From contig NC_080067.1 of the NCBI RefSeq assembly GCF_949987535.1, positions 79,199,985-79,263,984 on the forward strand: 64,000 nucleotides of DNA, read 5' to 3'. The DNA is from Balaenoptera acutorostrata. Lineage: Eukaryota > Chordata > Mammalia > Artiodactyla > Balaenopteridae. A model generated the notes under the pieces. That model was given only the letters and a program-made list of their open reading frames with translations. It made no database searches and was not told where the DNA came from. This document shows positions 24,652-37,135 of this stretch, in pieces. The position numbers and the translations under genes are program-made. Within the stretch, counting starts at the first letter, position 1. The number at the start of each line of letters is the position of its first letter.

Positions 24652-24955
24652 GTTTTGTTTTTTTTAATCTTATTTATTTATTTTATTTATGGCTGTGTTG
24701 GGTCTTCGTTTCTGTGCGAAGGCTTTCTCTCGTTGCGGCAAGCGCGGGCCACTCCTCATTGCGGTGCGCGGGCCTGTCACTATCACGGCCTCTCTTGTTG
24801 CGGAGCACAGGCTCCAGACGCGCAGGCTCAGTAGTTGTGGCTCACGGGCCCAGTTGCTCCGCGGCATGTGGGATCTTCCCAGACCAGGGCTCGAACCCGT
24901 GTCCCCTGCATTGGCAGGCTGATTCTCAACCACTGCGCTACCAGGGAAGCCCTAG
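24652..24955 (-). mobile_element. CHR-type tRNA-Glu SINE
   Basis: Full-length in reverse. 10-base TSD AGTGAGTTTT at 24642-24651 and 24956-24965. Close in sequence to the copies at 7128 and 21072. Confidence 0.93.
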
Positions 24956-24965
24956 AGTGAGTTTT

Positions 24966-25934
24966 AGAAGTTGGTTTCTCCCATTTAAAAATGTAAGGAG
25001 GTTATTCACCGCTAAGGAGTATTTTTGGTGAACAGAGAGCCTCGGGATGGAAATTCGTTCCTGGAATGGGTCTTAATTGAGAAGCTTTCTCCTCCCAGGT
25101 GTCCAGACCCAGAATCCAGTCCACACGCCCCACCCCGACTCCCAGACAGGCCGGCGGGTGGCTCTGTGCAGGGACTCATTGTGGGAGGTGATGTTTGCTG
25201 TAAACGGCACCTACCTCAGAGCCAGTGAATGGAAAGAACAGGAGAAATAACTGGGAGCTTACGCCATTGGCTTCGTAAGAGGCAGCCTAGTGGACAGGTT
25301 CTATCCATCAATATCTGCTTTCCCTTCCCTCCACAGCCAAGGTCATTTAAGTCCAACCACGTGTTCTAGAAACAGTCCTGTTTTAGATAAGGATGATTTA
25401 AGGAGCTGAATTTGATTCCGACCCTGCTCTGACACTATTTATTTATGGTTATAATCATTAACTGTTTGTTGCACTCTTGCCATATATCAGGTGTTTGCTT
25501 ACTCATACTTGGCTCTGAGAGCCCTACGGGGAAGGAACTATTATTACAGTCACTCATAACATGACAAAACTGAGGTTGGAGAGATTAAGTCACTTGGTCA
25601 CGGAGCCAAGTTCACTCCAGCTCCAAATCTACAGTTTGTCATTCTTGATTTTTTTTTTTTACTGTAAAATATATTCTCAAAATAGAATATATAACATATG
25701 TAAATGGCTTAACAAACTAAAATATATATTTTATATACAGATAATTTATTGGTTATGTATGTTAGAAATGTTTGTAGCTTACTTTTTGCTTTCTTTATAG
25801 AATCTTTTAATAAAAACAAATTCTTAATTTCAATGGAATAGAATTTATCAATATTTTCTTTTATGGTTTATACTTTTTACAGCTTATTTAAAAAATTATT
25901 TCCTATTCCAGAGTTATAAAGATGGTTTTCTATA
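24966..25934. other. Intergenic with a MIR
   Basis: A MIR in reverse is visible at about 25445-25625 (TATATCAGGTGTTTGC, GAACTATTATTACAG, GAGAGATTAAGTCACTTGG). The AT-rich stretch 25640-25930 and the rest are unassigned. Confidence 0.55.
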
Positions 25935-26588
25935 TGTTTTCCTTTTTTTTTCGAAGTATAGTTGATGTACAATATTATATAAGTTACAGGTGTATAATGT
26001 AGTGATTCACAATTTTTAAAAGTTATACTCCACTTATTTATTATAAAATATGGGCTATATTCCCCATGTTGTACAATATATCCTTGTAGCTTATTTTATA
26101 CCTAATAGTTTGTACTTCTTACTCCCCTACCCCTATACTGTCCCCCCGCAACCATCACTGGTAACCAATCACTATTTGTTGTCTGTATCTGAGTCTGTTT
26201 CTTTTCAGTTTTATTCACTAGTTTGTTGTAGTTTTTAGATTCCATGTATGAATGATATCATACAGTATTTGTCTTTCTCTGCCTGACTTATTTTACTTAC
26301 CACAATGCCCTCCAAGTCCATCAATGTTGCTGCAAATGGCAAAATTTCATTCTTTTTTATGGTTGACTAGCATTCCATTGTGTGTGTGCATGTGTGTACG
26401 CGCATATCACATCTTCTTTACCCATTTATCTGTTGATGGGCACTTAGGTTGCTTCCATGTCTTGGCAATTGTAAATAATGCTGCTATGAACATTGGGGTA
26501 CATGCATCTTTTCGAATTAGTGTCTTTGTTTTTTTCAGGTATATACCCTGGAGTGGAATTCCTGGGTCATATGATATTCTATTTTTAG

Positions 26589-26933
26589 GTTTTTTTTCTT
26601 TCTTTCTTTATTTTGGCTGCCTTGCATCTTCGTTGCTGCGTGTGGGCTTTCTCTAGTTGGGGAGAGCGGGGGCTATTCTTCATTGCGGTGCGCGGTCTTC
26701 TCATTGCGGTGGCTTCTCTTGTTGCATAGTAGGGGCTCTAGGCATGGGCTTCAGTAGTTGTGGCATGTGGGCTCATTAGTTGTGGCTCACGGGCTTTAGA
26801 GCGCAGGCTTACTAGTTGTGGTGCATGGGCTTAGTTGCTCCACGGCATGTGGGATCTTCCCTGATCAGGGCTTGAACCCGTGTTCCCTGCATTGGCAGGC
26901 GGATTCTTAACCACGGCACCACCAGGGAAGTCC
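26589..26933 (-). mobile_element. CHR-type SINE inside the L1
   Basis: Two-block body type, in reverse, with TTTCTTTCTTTATTTTGGCTG at left. TSD CTATTTTTAG at 26579-26588 and 26934-26943, both L1 sequence. Confidence 0.92.
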
Positions 26934-26997
26934 CTATTTTTAGTTTGTTGAGAAACCTCCATAGTGTTTTCCACAGTGGCTGCACCAATTTACCTTC

Positions 26998-27304
26998 TCA
27001 CCAACAGTGCACAAGGGTTCCCTTTTCTCCACATCCTTGCCAAAGTTTGTTATTTGTGGTTTTTTTCATGATAGCCATTTTGACAGGTGTGAGGTAATAT
27101 CTCATTGTGGTTTTGATTTGCATTTCCCTGATGATTGTCAATGTTGAGCATCTTTTCATGTGCCTGTTGGCCATCTGCATCCTCTTTGGAAAAATGTCTA
27201 TTCATTTCTTTTGCCCATTTTTTAATCAGTTTGTTGGATATTAATTCCTTATCGGTCATATCATTTGCAAATACTTTCTCCCATTCAGTAAGCTGTTGTT
27301 TCAT
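26998..27304 (-). pseudogene. L1 ORF2 C-terminal remnant, frameshifted
   Basis: Two overlapping minus-strand frames (27050-27304 and 26998-27180) carry successive parts of the ORF2 C-terminus, so at least one frameshift separates them. Dead. Confidence 0.85.
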
Positions 27305-27618
27305 TTTGTTGATGGTCTCCTTTGCTGTGATCCTTAATTATGTCCCATTTGTTTATTTTTGTTTTTATTTCCTTTGTTTTAGGAGATGGATCCAAAGAAT
27401 ATGATTTTCTATATTGTTTTTTAGTTTGGTCTTTCACATTTATGTCTTTAAACCACCCAGAATTTTTTTGAGTGGGATGTAAGGTAGCATTCTTATTCGT
27501 TATGTTATATTAATTATAGACAATGTGTGTGCTTTCTAAACTCACACAGGAACTATACATTTCGATTTTATAAGATTTTATCTAGTATCTACTGTGGGCC
27601 TCTCTAGAAGTAGGTTTT

Positions 27619-27950
27619 TTGTTTTTTTTTTAAATTAATTAATTAATTTTTGGCTGTGCTGGGTCTTCGTTGCTGCTCGTGGGCTTTCTCTCTCTCTCTC
27701 TTTTTTTTTTTTTTTAGTTGCGGTGAGCAGGGGCTACTCTTCATTGCCGTGCGTGGGCTTCTCATTGCGGTAGCCTCTCTCGTCGCGGAGCAGCAGCTCT
27801 AGGAGCGCAGGCTCTAGAGCGCAGGCTCAGTAGTTGTGGCGCACGGGCCTAGCTGCTCCGCAGCATGTGGGATCTTCCTGAACTGGGGCTTCAACCCGTG
27901 TCCCCTGCATTGGCAGGCGGATTCCTAACCACTGCGCCACCAGGGAAGCC
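27619..27950 (-). mobile_element. CHR-type SINE with an internal pyrimidine expansion
   Basis: In reverse, with the right end ACCAGGGAAGCC. 15-base TSD CTAGAAGTAGGTTTT at 27604-27618 and 27951-27965. A (CT)n plus T-run expansion of about 25 bases at 27688-27716 sits inside the body, where other copies read CTTTCTCTAGTTGCGG. Confidence 0.93.
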
Positions 27951-27965
27951 CTAGAAGTAGGTTTT

Positions 27966-28525
27966 GTATAGAAGCAAAAAAGGAAATTATGGATTGCTAC
28001 AGTTTTGAATCATTAATTAGGAGTTTACTGGTAAGGAGAACATAACATATTTTCTAGCTTCCTGATTCATTGTTTTCACATATAGAGGTTTATAGGGGTT
28101 CTATGGGCCATTGGGGATTTCCAAACTCACGTCCTTTGAAATGTATCTGGTAAAACACTGGTACGTCATGGTGAGCCTATGGTTTTGTTCACATTCTATT
28201 TTGTTACTTATCTTTCTCCACAGAGATATGCTGTGGTCCAGAAATTTTTCCTAAGATCTTACAATCACCTTCTACTTTTTCACAGGTAGGATAGATGTTT
28301 ACAAACAAGTATGGTACTCACATGGCTAAATGCTCCAAGATCTAGGTATAATTATGGTTAAAATCAATGGGGCCACGTTTGGGTCATTAGGTCAAAACAA
28401 TTGGCTTACCATGAGCCTACCACTACTACTGTAGAAAAACCACTCAAGGCTGATAGTCTATCATGTTTGCATTTGTAGAACAGAGGCTGTTAGGGGAGTT
28501 CTTTCTCATTCAATATAAAAAATTC
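27966..28525. other. Intergenic, unassigned
   Basis: AT-rich unique-looking sequence. No gene, RNA or repeat recognised. Confidence 0.5.
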
Positions 28526-28528
28526 CTG

Positions 28529-28632
28529 GGAATTCCCTGGCGGTCCAGTGGTTAAGACTCCGCACTTTCACTGCCAGGGCCTGGGTTCGATCCCTGGTTG
28601 GGGAACTAAGATCCCACAAGCCACGTGGGATT
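28529..28632 (+). mobile_element. Short tRNA-Glu SINE
   Basis: GGGAATTCCCTGGCGGTCCAGTGG head, GGGTTCGATCCCTGG, then GAACTAAGATCCCACAAGCCACG. No clear A-tail, so the 3' end may be truncated. Confidence 0.88.
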
Positions 28633-28639
28633 ATATATG

Positions 28640-29780
28640 ATATAATGTATTATGTATATATGAACAAAGGGGAAGAAAACATCTCAAATACTACAGAGGG
28701 CTATAAAATGAAAAATGAATTTTTCCCTGGCCCACTCCCTGGAGTTAATCATTATCAATAATATCTTATGTGTCCTTTCAAAAATTATTTAAAAATATTT
28801 ATAAGCAAAAAATATTTATATCTCCTTTTTTATAACACAAATGGAATCATGCTGTTAATCTTACCAACAAATACAGTATTTCTGAAATCTTTTACCAGAA
28901 ACTACTCCTCTTCATAGGGGCTCACTGGACTTCAGTTTGTGTATCTGTACACTATGGGGAGGGATGAGATGGCCACTGAGGGTCTTTTTTCCAAGCCTCT
29001 GATGCTCAAGGGACCTAAATGGGCAAATAAATGTCATTATGGGCATACATTTTAAAATATTTTTTTAAATAACCAACAAAAAGGAACTGAGGTAGAGGCA
29101 CTACAGACCAATAAATCCTTGAGAAAGAAAGGCTACTTTGATATTTAATCAAGTATATAATGCAGAGAAATGGCTAACATGATATCCTACTTAAGTCGTA
29201 AGCACATTCTAGAGCATATTTTTAAAAAGTGAACAAATATGTGATGCTGGTGTGAGCCAAAGCAAATAATAAAATCAAGTTATATCAAAATAAAGCCAAT
29301 ATGATCTTGATAACTAAAATTTTATGTGTGAAGCTCAGTGTCTATCATACGTTGTGTCCGTTGGAAATCCAGAATGTATCTCATCTGATAATAGATTATC
29401 ATGGTGAGCTTGGTCAACAGACCCAAGACCAGTTTCCTCGAAAAAGAGATAAAGCTAAACCTGGCAGTGTGGAACAGAGGACAATGAGCCGTTTCCTCTG
29501 AGAAGACAGCTTCTTTCAGCTGCTCACCCACTTGCCAGCACCCACTCTGCACCCCAGTGATATCCTGGAGAAAATTTTGCCCAGGTAAATAATTATTATT
29601 ATGACTATGGCCCAAAAAACTGGTAAAATACACATTCAAAAACATGTTACATATACACTTCATGTGTGTACAATTATAAACAGTGTCAAGGATCTCTAAG
29701 GACTCTCTTTGGAAATTTAGAATAGTTGCCCCTGAGTTCCATAAGGTTTACTACAACCTCACCCCTCTCAACCAAACCAC
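28640..29780. other. AT-rich intergenic; possible old L1M piece
   Basis: 28690-28920 vaguely resembles an old L1M 3' segment (ATTTATATCTCC, ACACAAATGGAATCATGCTG). The rest is unassigned. The 113-codon frame at 29322-29663 has no known motif. Confidence 0.4.
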
Positions 29781-29792
29781 TACAGATGCATT

Positions 29793-29953
29793 TTTTAAAA
29801 ATATTTATTTATTTGGCTGCGCCAGGTCTTAGTTGCGGCACGTGGGATCTTTAGTTGCGGCATGTGGGATCTAGTTCCCTGACCAGGGATCAAACCCGGG
29901 CCCCCTGCATTGGTAGCATAGAGTCTTAGCCACTGGACCACCAAGCAAGTCCC
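29793..29953 (-). mobile_element. tRNA-Glu SINE, intermediate length
   Basis: In reverse: AAATATTTATTTATTTGGCTGCGCC at left, GACCACCAAGCAAGTCCC at right. TSD CAGATGCATT at 29783-29792 and 29954-29963. It contains a tandem TTAGTTGCGGCA(C/T)GTGGGATC duplication. Confidence 0.9.
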
Positions 29954-29963
29954 CAGATGCATT

Positions 29964-32690
29964 ATTTTTAATATCTCTAATTGAATCAGTGACCTGCAAG
30001 GTACCTAGGAGAACAGGCTTTAGTTCATATAGTGTTTTCAGGGGTTAAGCTTCATCTTGCAAGCTGCAATTTGACAGCTCTGTGTATGTTCCCTCTCTGC
30101 TCAAATCCAGGCAGTGAGAGCTCCTTCAAGGAACTCATTATTACTATTAAAATTTAAACTCTTGATTAGCCTCTAAGATTTTTGTGCAGTTTCTTACCCA
30201 GAGCAAACAGTGGGTTTTCCCTTTTTGCTTAACTTGAGCTGGGGTGTTGGGGGAGGGAGCCAAAAACTCAGTTGTTACTAAAGAGCCTTTTAGAGTGAAG
30301 CAACTTCAATACAAAGTACTTCTGAGAAGTATGGTTTGGATTGTTCCTCTTTAGTGGTTCATGGGATTATTAAACATTTTTTTTCTTTTATGTAGGAAAC
30401 ATTAGGATTTCTGCATTTTCTCCCAGTCTCTAATTTTGATCAGCTTCTATAGGTTACCAGGTCTAGAGGCATCCCAGGGGACAGTGCCCTGTCAGGGGAA
30501 CTAGGAGGGTACGTGCCCATCGTGGAGACAAACGCATTAGACTGTAGGAGATGGGGCCATTTGATAATCAAACCTTACAACTGTCACAGGTAGGGTGTCT
30601 GGGAAACAGACCAAGAGGGAGCTTTGCACACAGGAAGTTTATTAAAGATGCCCTCAGGATTAACATCTGCAGAGAGGGGCGTGCAGCAGGATTGGGAGAG
30701 GTTGGCTTGGGTTGCAGGTGTGACCAAGGCCTCAGCTGATCCTACAACAGGAAGCTCTGGAGCAGGGATAACCCTTTCCATGGGAGGGTATGACCTTGGG
30801 GAGGCAGGTCTCTTCAGCCTCGGGTAATCTCCAGAGAAAGACTTCCCTTACCCTAATTCCATTCTACCTACCACTCTTCTGATTACATTTTGGTTTCTTC
30901 TGTGTTCGTCTAATAGGGAAAGAATGTCCCACATAGGCACATGGGGAAAGTCTGGACTACCTAAGGGTTTCATCTTTGTACTTGTTTTTACCCCTATATC
31001 ATTCCAAAAGAGGATTTGAGGTGGCAATGGAGAATAAATACAACTTAAAAATTATTACATTAGCTATCATTTATTGAGCATTAGTATAGGCTGTGTACTG
31101 GGCTAATTATTTTACACAGATAATTTTATTAATTCTCAGAACAACCCTGTGAGGTAGGTACTATTATCTTACAGATAAGGACACAGACTCAAAGAGGTGA
31201 AGTATCTTGTCTAAGGTCACACAGTTGGTAAATGGCAATGCAGAAGGTTGGACTGACTCCAAGTCTGCTGTTTCAGCCATTCTCCTACTGAGAATGACAG
31301 GAAAATAAGATGAAGCAAGGTGGGTTGGGCCTCTGTCTAAAAAACACACATCCTGAAGTCTCGCACAGATGTTGGAATAGGGCCCTAGAATGGATTCTGA
31401 CTTCCTCGGGCTACAGCAGAGAAAGAAACACGATCGGGAGCAAGATTCACAGCAATGTTTCTGCAGTTGATCAGGAGAAGCTCAGCCTTTTTTGGTACTG
31501 AAACCCTAGAAAAATTCCTAGAACCTCACAAGAGAGACTGATGGCCACCCTCCTTAATGGCTCCTACAATAAGTTCAATCATAAGTTTCCTACGACTTCT
31601 CATTATAAAGTTCCTCAATGAAGGCAGATAGCATTATGCTAAAGAAGAATTTAGTGAAGGCTTCAGACGTCAACAGTGTGATCCCAAGTCAGAGCTCTGT
31701 GTTCTCTTTCTCATTATTGTTAAATTGGCATTCACGGTGCTGATGAGGGTTCCTGAGAGGAACCGCTCTCTCCAAGGTGGCCCTGCGTCTCTGGCTTAGA
31801 CCTGTTGCCACAGGGAAGCTGTTGGTGCACACGTACTGGGGCACAGGGCGATTCAGTGGCTGGGAAACCTGGGTTCACCTGTTCTGCCCAAGCCCAGGTT
31901 GCCCAAGACTGTGGCCCGCTCTGCTCCCTCACTTGGGATGGCCCCTTTCTTATCTGACAGACTATGCCACCAGCCATTGTACCTCTGAGTTGCAGCTCCA
32001 CGGAGCACCACTCACAAACGTGGATGTTGTGCAATGCAGTGACCCTGTCAACAATGGCCTTGTTTCCCCTCACTGTCTCCTGGGAAGAAGGGGGCTTACT
32101 GCGGAGGAGGGAAGGACAGACTCCACCCCATCCCCATGGCTCTACAGTGGTTGGGGTCTGGGGGGAACCAGGAAGCCCCAAGGGGACTGTGGCCTAGGTG
32201 TCTGCCAGGCAGAGATGCTCAGGACCTGCCTACCTACTCTTCTGCCATCACTCTGAACCCTGGGTATTAACCAACACCAGCCAGCCTGCAGGCTGCAGGT
32301 TTCATAGGAGCACAGGCCAGCATGGGCTCTGGAGTCAGTTGACGTAGATTCAAATTCTGCCTCTACCCCTTATTAGTTGGGCAAGTTCCTAACCACTCTA
32401 AGTTTTCTCAGCTGGAAAATGGGTATGATGATTACATCAGTACCCACCTCACTGGATTGTTACGAAAATTGATCGACGCATAAATGCACGTTGTATGTGC
32501 TCAGAAGGAGTTAGCTACCTACACAAATCTATTATCTGCATCATGTTCAGCAGAAGAGAAAGATGTGCCTCCTGTTATAGAATAGAAGTAGATATAAAAT
32601 AGTAGAAGTGAGAAGCCAGGGTTCATTTTTAAACAAATAATCATTTTCTCTTTCCATGGTTTAAAAAAAATCTGTGGGAAAGAAAAATTG
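29964..32690. other. Intergenic; two MIRs and unassigned sequence
   Basis: MIR in reverse at about 31065-31260 (TTTATTGAGCATTAGTATAGG, GAGGTAGGTACTATTATCTTACAG, AAGGTCACACAGTTGG). MIR forward at about 32320-32515 (GGCTCTGGAGTCAGTTG, GGGCAAGTTCCTAACC). The stretch 31730-32260 is open on both strands (159 codons plus, 149 codons minus) with no recognised product. 30590-30790 could be an old LTR-like piece but I cannot name it. Confidence 0.5.
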
Positions 32691-33360
32691 TTGGTCAAGG
32701 TGTACAAAATATCAATTATGCACAATGAATAAGTTCTGGAGGTCTAATGTTATTAACAATATGACTGTAGTTAATAACATTGTATTGTATATTTGAAATT
32801 TGCTAAGAGAATAGATCTTAAGTGTTCTCACCACAAAAAGAAAAGAATGTGGTAACTATGTGAGCTGATAGATATATTAAGTAGCTTGATTGTGGTAAAT
32901 GTTTCATGATGTCTGTGTATATCAAGTTGTACACTTTAAATATATACAAGTTTAGGGCTTCCCTGGTGGCGCAGTGGTTAAGAATCTGCCTGCCAATGGA
33001 GGGGACACAGGTTCGAGCCCTTGTCCGGGAAGATCTCACATGCCACAGAGCAACTAAGCCCATGCGCCACAACTACTGAGCCTGCGCTCTAGAGCCTGTG
33101 AGCCACAACTACTGAGTCTGTGTGCCACAACTACTGAAGCTCACACACCTAGAGCTGGTGTTCCACAAGAGAAGCCACCGCAATGAGAAGCCCACACACC
33201 GCAACAAAGAGTAGCCCCTGCTCGCCACAACTAGAGAAAGCCTGTGCACAGCAACGAAGACCCAACACAGCCAAAAAATAAATAAATAAATAAATAAATA
33301 TATATATATCTATGCAAGGTTAAATTGTCAACCATACTTCAATAAAGCTGGAAAGAACAA
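32690..33360 (+). mobile_element. L1MA-like 3' end, split by a SINE
   Basis: AGTTAATAACATTGTATTG, TTGCTAAGAGAATAGATCTTAAGTGTTCTCACC and TAGCTTGATTGTGG are the classic L1MA 3'UTR. After the SINE the tail resumes as TCAACCATACTTCAATAAAGCTGG. Confidence 0.8.
32955..33309 (+). mobile_element. CHR-type SINE in the L1MA 3' end
   Basis: Full-length, two-block body: GGGCTTCCCTGGTGGCGCAG head and (AAAT)n tail running into TATATATATAT. The TSD is unclear because of the AT-rich target. Confidence 0.92.
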
Positions 33361-33372
33361 CAACAACAAAGT

Positions 33373-33496
33373 TTTGTTTTGTTTTGTTTTGTTTTTTGCA
33401 GGGCTTGTGGAATCTTAGTTCCCTGACCAGGGATTGAACCCAGCCCCTTGGCAGTGAAAGAGCCAGGTCCTAACCACTGGACCGCCAGGGAGTTCC
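33373..33496 (-). mobile_element. Short tRNA-Glu SINE
   Basis: In reverse: a (TTTTG)n run at left, TGACCAGGGATTGAACCC inside, ACCGCCAGGGAGTTCC at right. TSD CAACAAAGT at 33364-33372 and 33497-33505. Confidence 0.9.
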
Positions 33497-33659
33497 CAAC
33501 AAAGTGGTTTATTTTATTAAAAATATTTTTTTTATGTTCAAAGTAATATACATTCTTTAAGGAACATTTAGTGAAAAAGAAAAAAATTTTAATTATTTGC
33601 TATTAACTTTTTGTTATTTTTTCTTCTATTCCTTTTCTATAACTAGCTATATGTGTTGT

Positions 33660-34880
33660 ATAATGTGTGTGTATTTTTTAAACAACTTTCAAATATGTAA
33701 TACAGTATTATTAACTATAGTCACCATGCTGTACATTACATCCCCGTGACTTATTTATGACTTTATAAGTGGAAGTTTGTAGCTTTTGACCTCCTTCACC
33801 CATATATATATTTTTAAATAAACTTTTTACTTTAAAATATCTTTTTGATTTACAGAAAAGTTACAAGGATAATACAGAGAGTTCCCATACACCCCACACC
33901 CACTTTCTCCTACTGTTATCTTACATTACTGAGGTACATTTACCACAACTAATGAACCAAAATTGATGCGTATTCTTAACTAAAGTCCATAGTTAACTTG
34001 GATTTCTTTGTTTTTACCTAATGTTCCATTTCTGTTCTAGGATTTCATCCAGGATACCATACTACATGTAGTTGTGTCTCCTTAGTCTCCTCTAGAAAGT
34101 ACAAGTTTCCCAGGCTTTTCTTTTCTTTTTTTTGGGTGAACTTCACAGTTTTAAGGTGTACTGGTCAAATATTTTGTAGGATGTCCTTCAATTGTGGTTT
34201 GTCTAATATTTTCCTCTGATTACATTGGAGTTACGGGTTTGGGGGAGGAAAACCACAGAAGAAAAGTGCCGTTTTCATCACATTATATCAAGGGTCCTAT
34301 CAACATTGCTTATCTCTGTTGATGTTGACTTTGATTACCTAGTTGAGGTACTACTGTTTGTAAGTTTTCTTTTTTCTCCCCTTTTCATACTGTACTCTTT
34401 GGAAAGAAGTCACTATGCACAGTCCACACTCTCGGGGTAGGGAGTTGGGCTCCACCTTTTTAATGGAACAGTATCTACATATATTATTTGTATAGGAATT
34501 CTTCTGTACAGAAGATTTGTCTATCTTTCCCATTTATTTATTTAGTCAATCATTTATTTATATTAGTAGGATCTCATCAATATTTATTTTATGCTTTGGA
34601 TAATAATCTAGTATTTTGCTATTTACTTTGTTGCTCCTTCAGTTGGCTCCTGTGCTATAGACATATCTCCATCATTTTGTCCCTTGAGCACTTCCTTATT
34701 TCTGGCACCAGAAGATGCTCTAGATTCATCTTGGATATTCCCTGCCCCAGCCATTTTTCCAGGGAGCCTGGTTTATTTTTATTGGAGAATGGTATTAAAA
34801 ACCAAGATCTGGGCACTAGATGTGCTCATTGTACCTGGATGTTGTTGCTTCTAGGCCCTCTCTGTGGCAGAGCTAGGAGA
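33660..34880 (-). mobile_element. Ancient L1M-type segments
   Basis: 33690-33810 carries the reverse L1MA-like TATAGTCACCATGCTGTACATTAC block. 33800-34350 carries the L1M 3' repeat with GATTTACAGAAAAGTTACAAGG, CAGGATACCATACTACATG and GGTGTACTGGTCAAATATTTTGTAGGATGTCC. Boundaries and subfamilies are approximate. 34400-34880 also reads as a related old fossil. Confidence 0.55.
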
Positions 34881-34904
34881 TATATTTACATGTATATACT
34901 AATA

Positions 34905-36010
34905 GGTTTTAATAGATTTATTAAGATTTTTTAGAGGCAAAATCATATTATCTACAAAATAGAGATAGTTTCACTTCTCCCTTTCTATCTGGATACTTTT
35001 TTTTCTTGCTTTATTGCTTTGGCTGGAACCTCCAGCACAATGTTGAATAGAAGTGGTGAGAGTAGACATCTTTGTCATTTTCCTGATTTTAGGGCAAAGC
35101 ATTTGGTGTTTTACTACTAAGGATGATATTAGCTGTGGGTTTTTTGTAAATGCTCTTTATCATGTTGAGGTAGTTCCTTTCTATTTGTTGAGTGTTTGTT
35201 TTTATATGAAAGGGTGTTGGAGTTTGTCAAATGCTTTTTCTGCTGTCTACTGAGATGATCATGTGGTTTTGGTCCTTTATTCTGTTGATGTGGTATATTA
35301 TGTTAATTGATATTTAGATGTTAAACCAACCTTGCATTTCTGGGATAAATCCTGCTTGGTCATTGTGTATAATCCTTTTTATATGTTATTGATTTCAGTT
35401 TGCAAGTATTTTGTTGAGGATTTTCCAACCTATATTCATAAGAAATATTGCTCTATTTTTTCTTTTCTTTCTTTCTTTTTTTTTTTTTTTGGTAAAGTCT
35501 TTGGTTTTGGCATCAGGGCAATACTAACCTCATAGGATGAGCTGGAAAGTGTTCCTTCCATTTTAATTTTTTGGAAGCGTTTTTGAAGAATTTTTATTCA
35601 TTCCTCTTTAAACATTTGTTAAAAGTCACCTGTGAAGCCATCTGAGCTTGGGCTTCAAATTGTGGGAAATTTTAAAATTACTAATCCAATCCCTTTACTT
35701 ACTATAGGCATATCTAGATTTTCTGTTTCTTCTTGAGTCAGTTTTAGCAGTTTGTGTCTTTCTAGGAATTTGTCAATTTCATCCTAAGTTATCTGATTTG
35801 TTGGCATACCGTTGTTCATAGTATTGCCTTATAGTCTTTTAAAATTTCTGTAGGTTTGGTAATGATGTCCTCTTTTTCATTCCTGATTTTCATGTTTTGA
35901 GTGGATTTCTTTTCTCTTTCTAAATTTGGTCAGTTTACCTAAAGGTTTGTCAATTTTCCTGATCTTTTCAAAGGACCAACTTTGGTTTTGTTGACTTTCT
36001 CTCTTTTTTT
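34905..36010 (-). mobile_element. Ancient L1 ORF2 middle segment, antisense
   Basis: AGAAGTGGTGAGAGTAGACATC, TTTCTGGGATAAATCCTGCTTGGTC, GGAAGCGTTTTTGAAGAATTTTTATTC and TCAAAGGACCAACTTTGG are reverse-complement L1 ORF2 sequence. It is heavily mutated, with no long frame left. Confidence 0.8.
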
Positions 36011-37135
36011 TATACGTATATACTAATCTGTGTATATACACACATCCATAATTGTTACTGTTATATCTATCTGTATCCACATTAAGCTAAACACAGATTC
36101 ATAGTGATGTCTGCAACTATCTAGTATCACATGATTCATTCTAGACTCCCCTCTTGCTTATCTGTAACTTCACACTCCAAGAGTGAGAAATCTGCCTCCC
36201 ACTATCTGCCATTCATTTATTTATTTGTTCAATCCCAGTATACATGTATAGTGGTTTCAGAATTGTTAACCCATGCCCCCATGGGAAACAACTTCATCAG
36301 TTAGAGTACAGTGCTTATGTACAGTTCCTTTAGTCTTTAGTCTTACAGCCTCCACTCATTTCAAAGTCACTTATGTATGTCAGCACTTACCCTCCATTCT
36401 CTTCAGTAAGATTATACAGTACATTTTAATAATATTCTTTTATCACAGTCTGTATTCCACTCTGGGATTCCCCTGACCTACTAATTTATTTTTTTAATTT
36501 GCATACATTAAGGTTGAGTCTTTGTGCTATAAAGTTCTATGGGTTTTGACAAATGCATAGTCTCATGTATCACAAAGAATAGTTTTACTGCTCTAAAATA
36601 TAGTTCATTTATTAAGCCCTCCCCACTCCCCAAACCCCTGGCAACCACTGATGTATTTTCAGTCTCTATAATTTTGCCTTTTCCAGAATGTCATATAAAT
36701 GGAAGCATATAGTATGTAGTCTTTTAAGATTGACTACTTTCACTTAACCGTATGCATTTCAATATTGCATTAGCAATATTTCCCATGTTCTTGCATGAAT
36801 TGATAGCTCATTCCTTTTTATTGCTGAATAGTATTTCATTGTATGCATATACCAAAATTTATCCATTCACCTATTGGTGAAGCAACTATCTTGGTTGCTT
36901 CCAGTTTTTGGAGATTATGAATAAGCTGCTCTAAACATTCATGTGAAGATTTTTGTGTGCACCTAAGTTTTCAAATCAGTTGAGTAAATGCCTAGGTGTG
37001 CGAATGTTGGATTGTTCTGTAAAACCATGTTTAACTTTATTAGAAACTGCCAACCTCTCTTCCAGAGTGGCTCTACCATTTTGCATACTTACCAGCAATG
37101 AATGAGGGTTCTTATACACTGTGATAGAGGGCTTT
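36011..37135 (-). mobile_element. Ancient L1M 3' end, antisense
   Basis: CCCCCATGGGAAACAACTTCATCAG, AAAGTTCTATGGGTTTTGACAAATGC, CCAGAATGTCATATAAATGG and TTCTTGCATGAATTGATAGCTCATTCC match a diverged L1M 3' region. It may be part of the same element as the previous entry or a separate one. Confidence 0.6.

Larger units (their letters stand above)
25935..27480 (-). mobile_element. 5'-truncated L1, antisense, split by a SINE
   Basis: The L1 3' end at left (GAAGTATAGTTGATGTACAATATTATATAAG) runs into ORF2 to the right, to about 27480. It is older than the L1 at 20869: ORF2 is broken by a frameshift between the fragments at 26998-27180 and 27050-27304. The right boundary is approximate. Confidence 0.85.
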
